Part shown: piece by piece, positions 58,836 to 64,000 of the stretch
Layout: each line of letters begins with the position of its first letter
How positions within the stretch are numbered: position 1 is the first letter of the stretch
Source: Acytostelium subglobosum LB1
Taxonomy: Eukaryota; Evosea; Eumycetozoa; Acytosteliales; Acytosteliaceae
Reading direction: 5' to 3'
DNA: 64,000 nucleotides
Assembly: GCF_000787575.1 (NCBI RefSeq)
Contig: NW_012236523.1
Span: 621,854-685,853, forward strand
The notes under the pieces: generated by a model
The model's input: only the letters and a program-made list of their open reading frames with translations
Database searches by the model: none
What the model was told of the DNA's origin: nothing
Translations under genes and position numbers: made by a program

Positions 58836-59429
58836 AACTATATGTTTGTTATTATTGTTTGTTTGAATGTAATTGTATACAAAGATGATAAGTGAATGAG
58901 TGAATGGATGAATGAAGTGGAAGTGAATTGAATTGGAATGAAGAGGTGTTTGAGTGCAGAGTGGTTGAATTTAATGGCTTGATTGAGTGTGTTTGGTGGG
59001 GGAAGTTGGTTATGAATGATGGACCTGGCCCGTTTAATTGAAATTTGTGTGAACTTGAGCCAAAATAAACTAAATGATCAATAACCCATATCCGGCAATG
59101 TTTCGGGTTATCATAAAGAATGATAAATCGGGTGTTAATTTTAATTATCTGTTTGAATTAATGATATTTATATTATGTATTCAATCAAACTCTGAAAATC
59201 ATTAAGTTGAATAAATAATAAAATTTAAAATAAAATTAAATTAAAAAAACAATAGATATTTTATATCTTTTGTTGTGTGATAAAGATGACGATGATCTCA
59301 CTATCATTGTGTTTGTTCAAGTCCTTCATTTCACACTACTACGCGTAAACACACACATATATAATATATATAAATGATTTCACAGCTAATGTCTAGAATA
59401 TAGATAATCACATTTGAGAATATATCACT

Positions 59430-59499
<70 letters not shown>

Positions 59500-59545
59500 C
59501 AACCAAACAAACAAATCACATCAATCATATCTCTTTAAACTTTCA
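58836..59545. other. Divergent promoter region with long (TCAA)n tract
   Basis: 710 bases, strongly AT-rich around 59150-59260. It contains a 7-bp hairpin ATAACCC/GGGTTAT (59081-59111) and a (TCAA)n microsatellite at 59432-59497, just upstream of the next ATG. Confidence 0.6.
59432..59497 (+). repeat. (TCAA)n microsatellite, about 16 units
   Basis: Uninterrupted CAATCAAT tract in the 5' leader of the KANSL1-like gene. Shorter copies of the same unit occur in most introns here. Confidence 0.95.
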
Positions 59546-62430
59546 ATGACCTCATTGAACGATACTTTTACATCATCATCATCATTGGCTACCAACAACT
59601 CAACAACAACATCACCTACAACTAGTACGACAACAACCACCACCTCTACGACCACAACAACAACAGCGGCAGCAGCAGCAAAGTCTGCTGCTTCATCATC
59701 AAAGGCGGCTGCAGCAGCGTCAAAGAACATCAACAACAACAACAATGAAGCTCATAGACGTGTGACAGAGTGTTTAGACGACACAGATACAGAGTCAGAG
59801 ACAGAATCGTATAGTCTTGATTCAAAGCTTAGGTCTGCCACTGGTGATGATGGTATCAGTAATCTAGACTACTGGAGAAGGGACTACTACGATCTATCAT
59901 GGAGGTGTCGATGGATTGAGCTACAACTTCGCGATCTACAATATCACAATCATCAATGTGATCAACTCTATCAGAAGATAAGAAAGTCAAAGCTGGTAAG
60001 TACTTGATTGATTGGTATGATTGAATGATTGATTGAATGAGTGAGTACTGATGCCTTCATGATCGCTGTCAACTTTAGAAATATGAAAGACTCCCAATCC
60101 TACCTCCTGATGATGTTGCTGCTCCTCCCCCTGCATCTGCCTCTGCTCCTGCTCCTGCTCCTGTGCCTCCACATGAAGACAACATCAACTACAACAACCA
60201 CAATAATAATAACAGCAGCAGCATCACAATCATCAATGATGATGGACATTTGGATGGAGTAGGCAAGATACCAAATGAATCATTGAGAACAAGTGGTATC
60301 AACAAGCCAAAGAAGATGAGGAAGCTACTTAGGAGAGCACTGCCATTGCTCAGGAATAGACAGATACGCAAGGATGCAGAGACCCATCCATTATACACAC
60401 TTGACAAGCAGTACTACAAGTTCGAAGGACATTTGAGTATGTTGATCATCATCATGTTGACGATGTCGTACCCTGTGGCAGAGTAACTAACACCGAACGC
60501 AACTCATAGAGCACTCACTTATCCAATCGAATGATATCAAGGATGTCGGCGATATGGGCGAGCAACAGCAGCAACAAAAGAAGAGAAGACAGAGGACAAA
60601 GAAGATCAATGTGGAGGATGACCCAAGATTCCAATACCATGACACTGATAGTGATACTGAGTTGGACATCACTACAATGTTTGAGCCCAAGCAAAGGCAG
60701 GAGAGGACTGAGCCACCATCCCCGATATCGATGGCAGCCACGACATCATCATCATCATCAATATTGGGTGGTAATCACGCATCATCATCATCAACAATGA
60801 TCGACCAACATGAACATCAACAACTACAACAACAACAACAAGCACACAAGGACGATACAGTCAAGTCCAACAACAGATCACAACTGACAACGAGCAGAGA
60901 TAAGAAAGAGGGCAGAAAGCAAGGCGGCGCAAGAGTTGCAAAGCAGAGCAAGCAGGCCAAGGCGATCGAGAACAAACGAAAGAAGGAGGAGAAGAAGAGG
61001 GAGAAGGAGGAGGAGAAGAGGAAGAAGAAGGAGCTGAAGGAGCAGAAGCAACAACAAAAGCAGCAGAAGCAGCAGAAGCAAGTGGTCTCCTCAATGACTT
61101 TGCGCAGCTCGTCTGGCGGCAGAAAGCTAAAGGTCAGCGAGGAGATGTTGGCAAAGATCATGGAGGAAGAGGACGAAGACGAAGAGGAAGAGGAGGAAGA
61201 AGAAGAGGAGGACTATGACTTGGATGAGAGCTACTCGGATGACGACGAGATATCAACATCCTCCTCATCGTCATCAGAGCCTGAGCTCTACAGGAGGTCG
61301 AGAAGGAGCTCGAGCAACAGGAGTGACGCCATGGACGTCATCATCCCAGCCAGCGCCAACTTCACCATCCCAGTTGTACAGTACAAGGAGATCTACACGC
61401 CCGAGTGGAGAGATGTGAGCAGCGCCACTGTGAGCCCCTCGCCATTGCTCCTCTCGTTCAACTCTGTCTCCTCATCCCTGGCCCCAGAACACAACAACAG
61501 TGCTCTGCTGCCTCCACCTCAAGCATCATCGAACAATCATGAGCCATCACGTTCGACAAAGAGGCCATCAAACGATGTGATGCCTGAGCTCAAGTTCACA
61601 CAGATCGACGAGTCGGTCAATCACGATGGTACCCTGGGTGACGACGAAGCAGCCTACGACGACGGAGAGGCCAGCAGCGACGACACTGCCGATGAGAGCA
61701 ATTGCCAAGCGACATGCCGAGTGCGAGATCAGCGAGAAGCATAGGTTCTTTGAGNTTGCTCAAGTCGACGCCCGTGTCCAGGAGGAAGAAGGACATGGTC
61801 ACATTGGAGTTCAACATGACTGTCGACGAGCTGTTGCCCACCTACAAGAACTTCAATCCTACAAAGGACATCTCTCTGCTTGGTCCATCGTGGAATGGCG
61901 AGATCACAAGGAAGAAGAGGAAGCACAGACACAAGCACCATGAGGACGATGAAGACGACACTGATAAGGAGCACGATGTGGCTGCAAGGGGCGCCAACAG
62001 GAAGAAGAGACCACTGGCCAGGACAGTTGCGACTGTAGAGTCATTCACAAAGAAGGCTGGCTCATCACGAAGGCAGTCATTCGCAAACAATCGATCACTT
62101 TCAACTCCCAACCTCCGAGGTAGCAACAGCAGGGTGTCAAAGCCACGTGGCACATCGCCATACGCTGCAAGGAAGAGAAAGATGGATCAAGCTGACGACA
62201 ACGATGAAGATGGTACCACCACATCTGGTTGGTGGTCCGACCAGTCATTCGATTGGATTACAATCACTGGTGATCAGACCAACCCATTGAGGCTGAGGTT
62301 CAAGCGAGTCAAGGCCACAACATCCACCACAACAACTACAACATCCACGTCCTCCACTACCTCTGCCACTGCCACTGCCGCAGACGAGGCGATTAAGTTA
62401 GACACAAGCGACATCAGAGATGATTATTGA
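59546..62430 (+). CDS. KANSL1/NSL1-like PEHE-domain chromatin protein
   Basis: Exons 59546-59995, 60079-60436 and 60510-62430, with GT-AG borders and matching phases. After a Thr/Ala-rich head comes a conserved helix (YWRRDYYDLSWRCRWIELQL, ~112-131) like that of plant and animal KANSL1-type proteins. The middle is Lys/Glu-rich coiled coil and an acidic run. The third exon then shows EIYTPEWRDV, later followed by KRHAECEISEKHRF, which match the two halves of a PEHE domain (binds MOF-type acetyltransferases). The C-terminus contains a GWWSDQSFDW motif and basic stretches. The PEHE half lies in another frame. Two apparent shifts fall near 61700 and 61755, the latter at an N, so a consensus error is the likeliest cause. 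Confidence 0.6.
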
Positions 62431-62704
62431 TGATATATTGTTATCATCATTGATCATGGCACGAGCCAATGTACCAAGCCTCCAAGCATAGCAATCATAC
62501 CTCAACCAAGAATGATTGAATGAATGGGTTAATAAAGTAGCCAGACCGTCTGTACTATATAGAGAATGATGGTTAGGTGTTGTTTCTTTGTCTGGTATCG
62601 GATATGTCAAATTAAGGCCCGGGACCCGACCAGGAACCTCGGTCCTAAGATATTTATCATTTTCAATCACTCTTGATCACTTCATTCATTCATCCAAACA
62701 AACA

Positions 62705-64000
62705 ATGAAAGATAAGGATATGGATAAGGATAAGAGTAGTATTAGCAAGGTATTCCATAATCACATACTTTGCAAACTCATATTGAGTAATGTAACAAGT
62801 ATACATGAAAGATGGATGAAGGTGATCAACTGGAATGATGATGATGAGGTCAATGATGTTGATCATGTAGCACTTGGATACCCTCGACATGGCATCAAGT
62901 CAACGATCAAAGGTGCCACATTGATCAACATGCGATTAGACAAGATGTTGGGATACAACGCAACTCACATGTTCATCGAGACATTGAACAACATCATCAA
63001 TGACAAAGAATACCCGATAAACAGTGATCTAATATGGATGGCAATCGAATACAATAACATAACAGTGTTCATGTACTTGTTGAACAATACCAGCATGTTA
63101 TTGGATGAAACCGAGATGCCCTTAGACATGTGCAAGCATGGGAACATCGACATTCTTGAGTTCTACCTGGCTGCGACCGACTACCATCCACTCCCAACCC
63201 AAACCATCACGCGACTTCCCAAGGCAATCGACACAGGCAACATTCAATTCGTTCGACTGTTGCTCAAACATACACCATTCCGACGTGATGAGCGTGATCT
63301 AATCAATGATAAAGATGAGAAGCCAGCCAAGATCAAGTTCAAGAAAGGGCGAGGCATCACACTTGACATGCTCAGAATGTTGCACGAGGAGTTCCAATGT
63401 CTGTTCATGTTCACAAACGTCTGGTCCGCGATACTATTGCACTCGATCAAGCACAACATGACCAAGAGTGCTAATTACATCCTTGACAACATGTCCCAAG
63501 TCCATAGCAAATTGCTGATAGGGAAGTGCGCAAATCGATGCGCCAAAGCAGGCAACATCACAATCTTCCAAACACTCATCAAGACAGACATGGGCGCCAA
63601 GTATCTCGAGAAGATCAATTTATACCAGGTCATCGACTTGGCGTTGGATCATGGTCGCGAGAACTTCCTCAATTATCTGGCCCAACAACACGTTGGCAAA
63701 GGCACATTCAATCATGATACCGAGGATAGGTTACTCACGTGTTTTGTGTCCAATGGCAAAGGTAGACTCCGCGTCACTCCACGAGCAGCCATTCTCCACA
63801 ATGACTTTTTCAGCATGGATTCATTCGCCCAGAAACGAGAGGAGATAAACTTGGATATCAAGCAGTGTCAACGAATGTCCTTGTCAATGGTGCACTACAT
63901 TGCCAATATGCACTCACCACCTCTGGTATTGAGTCAAGGAACATTGAAGAACATGATGAAGGTGCCTCGATCATTCACCTCGGAAATCATATGCCTGATC
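62705..64000 (+). CDS. Ankyrin-type dictyostelid protein (partial, open at right edge)
   Basis: An open frame of 432 codons runs from the ATG at 62705 to the window end with no stop. The head (VFHNHILCKLILSNV ... IHERWMKVINW) is the same type as the head of the gene at 48449-49669. Degenerate ankyrin-like helices follow: LIWMAIEYNNITVFMYLLNN, CKHGNIDILEFYL, AIDTGNIQFVRLLL and CAKAGNITIFQTLI. It belongs to the expanded dictyostelid family with an N-terminal head and diverged repeats. Function is unknown, probably protein binding. It lacks the NRTEGCT cores of the other copy. Confidence 0.7.
   Translation, partial: MKDKDMDKDKSSISKVFHNHILCKLILSNVTSIHERWMKVINWNDDDEVNDVDHVALGYPRHGIKSTIKGATLINMRLDKMLGYNATHMFIETLNNIINDKEYPINSDLIWMAIEYNNITVFMYLLNNTSMLLDETEMPLDMCKHGNIDILEFYLAATDYHPLPTQTITRLPKAIDTGNIQFVRLLLKHTPFRRDERDLINDKDEKPAKIKFKKGRGITLDMLRMLHEEFQCLFMFTNVWSAILLHSIKHNMTKSANYILDNMSQVHSKLLIGKCANRCAKAGNITIFQTLIKTDMGAKYLEKINLYQVIDLALDHGRENFLNYLAQQHVGKGTFNHDTEDRLLTCFVSNGKGRLRVTPRAAILHNDFFSMDSFAQKREEINLDIKQCQRMSLSMVHYIANMHSPPLVLSQGTLKNMMKVPRSFTSEIICLI

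Noticed and set aside
1-64000. Retrotransposons, LTR elements or virus-derived genes
   Set aside because: No reverse transcriptase, integrase, capsid or terminal repeat pair was recognised.

Overview
The window looks like nuclear DNA of a dictyostelid social amoeba. The evidence is short introns with GTAAGT/GTATGT donors, TACTAAC-like branch sites and CAATCAAT tracts; poly-N, poly-Q and poly-T runs inside proteins; (TCAA)n and (GAATGAAT)n microsatellites between genes; and typical families (FNIP repeats, colossin-type repeats, dictyostelid ankyrin repeats, fimbrin, secreted alpha-L-fucosidase). Coding DNA is much less AT-rich than in Dictyostelium discoideum, which recalls the Acytostelium-like part of the group, but the species cannot be fixed from sequence alone. 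No rRNA gene, confident tRNA, CRISPR array or recognisable retroelement was seen.

Left part (1-28276): a family cluster of three giant or giant-derived RNF213/mysterin-like genes. Copy A (minus, 1-5464, open at the left edge) and copy C (minus, 11557-28276, ten exons, 5335 aa in a model that stays in frame) flank copy B (plus, 9016-11483, 723 aa). All three share an N-terminal region of several hundred residues with matching intron phases. Copy B then jumps straight to a C-terminal tandem SAM-like module and has no AAA core. Copy C carries several P-loops, a USP-like region (apparently without the catalytic His) and the same tandem SAM-like module. A DUF1206 membrane protein and a small XPA-C-like protein lie between A and B.

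Middle (29323-46118): an ankyrin-RGS protein whose RGS domain is split by a long low-complexity insert; an FNIP-repeat protein; a decayed B-box gene and an intact B-box gene, both ending in the same tandem SAM-like module as copies B and C; a secreted colossin-like repeat protein; a B-box protein fused to a MIF4G-like domain; an orphan ORF beside a GC-rich inverted repeat; and a Gln-rich coiled-coil protein.

Right part (46357-64000): mostly ordinary genes. These are FAM114-like, an NRTEGCT-type ankyrin protein, a small WAP-like secreted protein, a zinc alcohol dehydrogenase, alpha-L-fucosidase, D-2-hydroxyglutarate dehydrogenase, a fimbrin without EF-hands, a KANSL1/PEHE-like chromatin protein and a partial ankyrin-type gene. 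Between them lie a candidate structured RNA (50613-50715) and two hairpin-forming inverted repeats, one carrying a 100-N assembly gap.

The most interesting possibility is a neighbourhood of RNF213-like ATPases and B-box proteins that share one C-terminal tandem SAM-like module. In an amoeba that eats bacteria this could be a physically interacting ubiquitin/innate-defence network. The shared module is visible in the translations; the functional link is inference.
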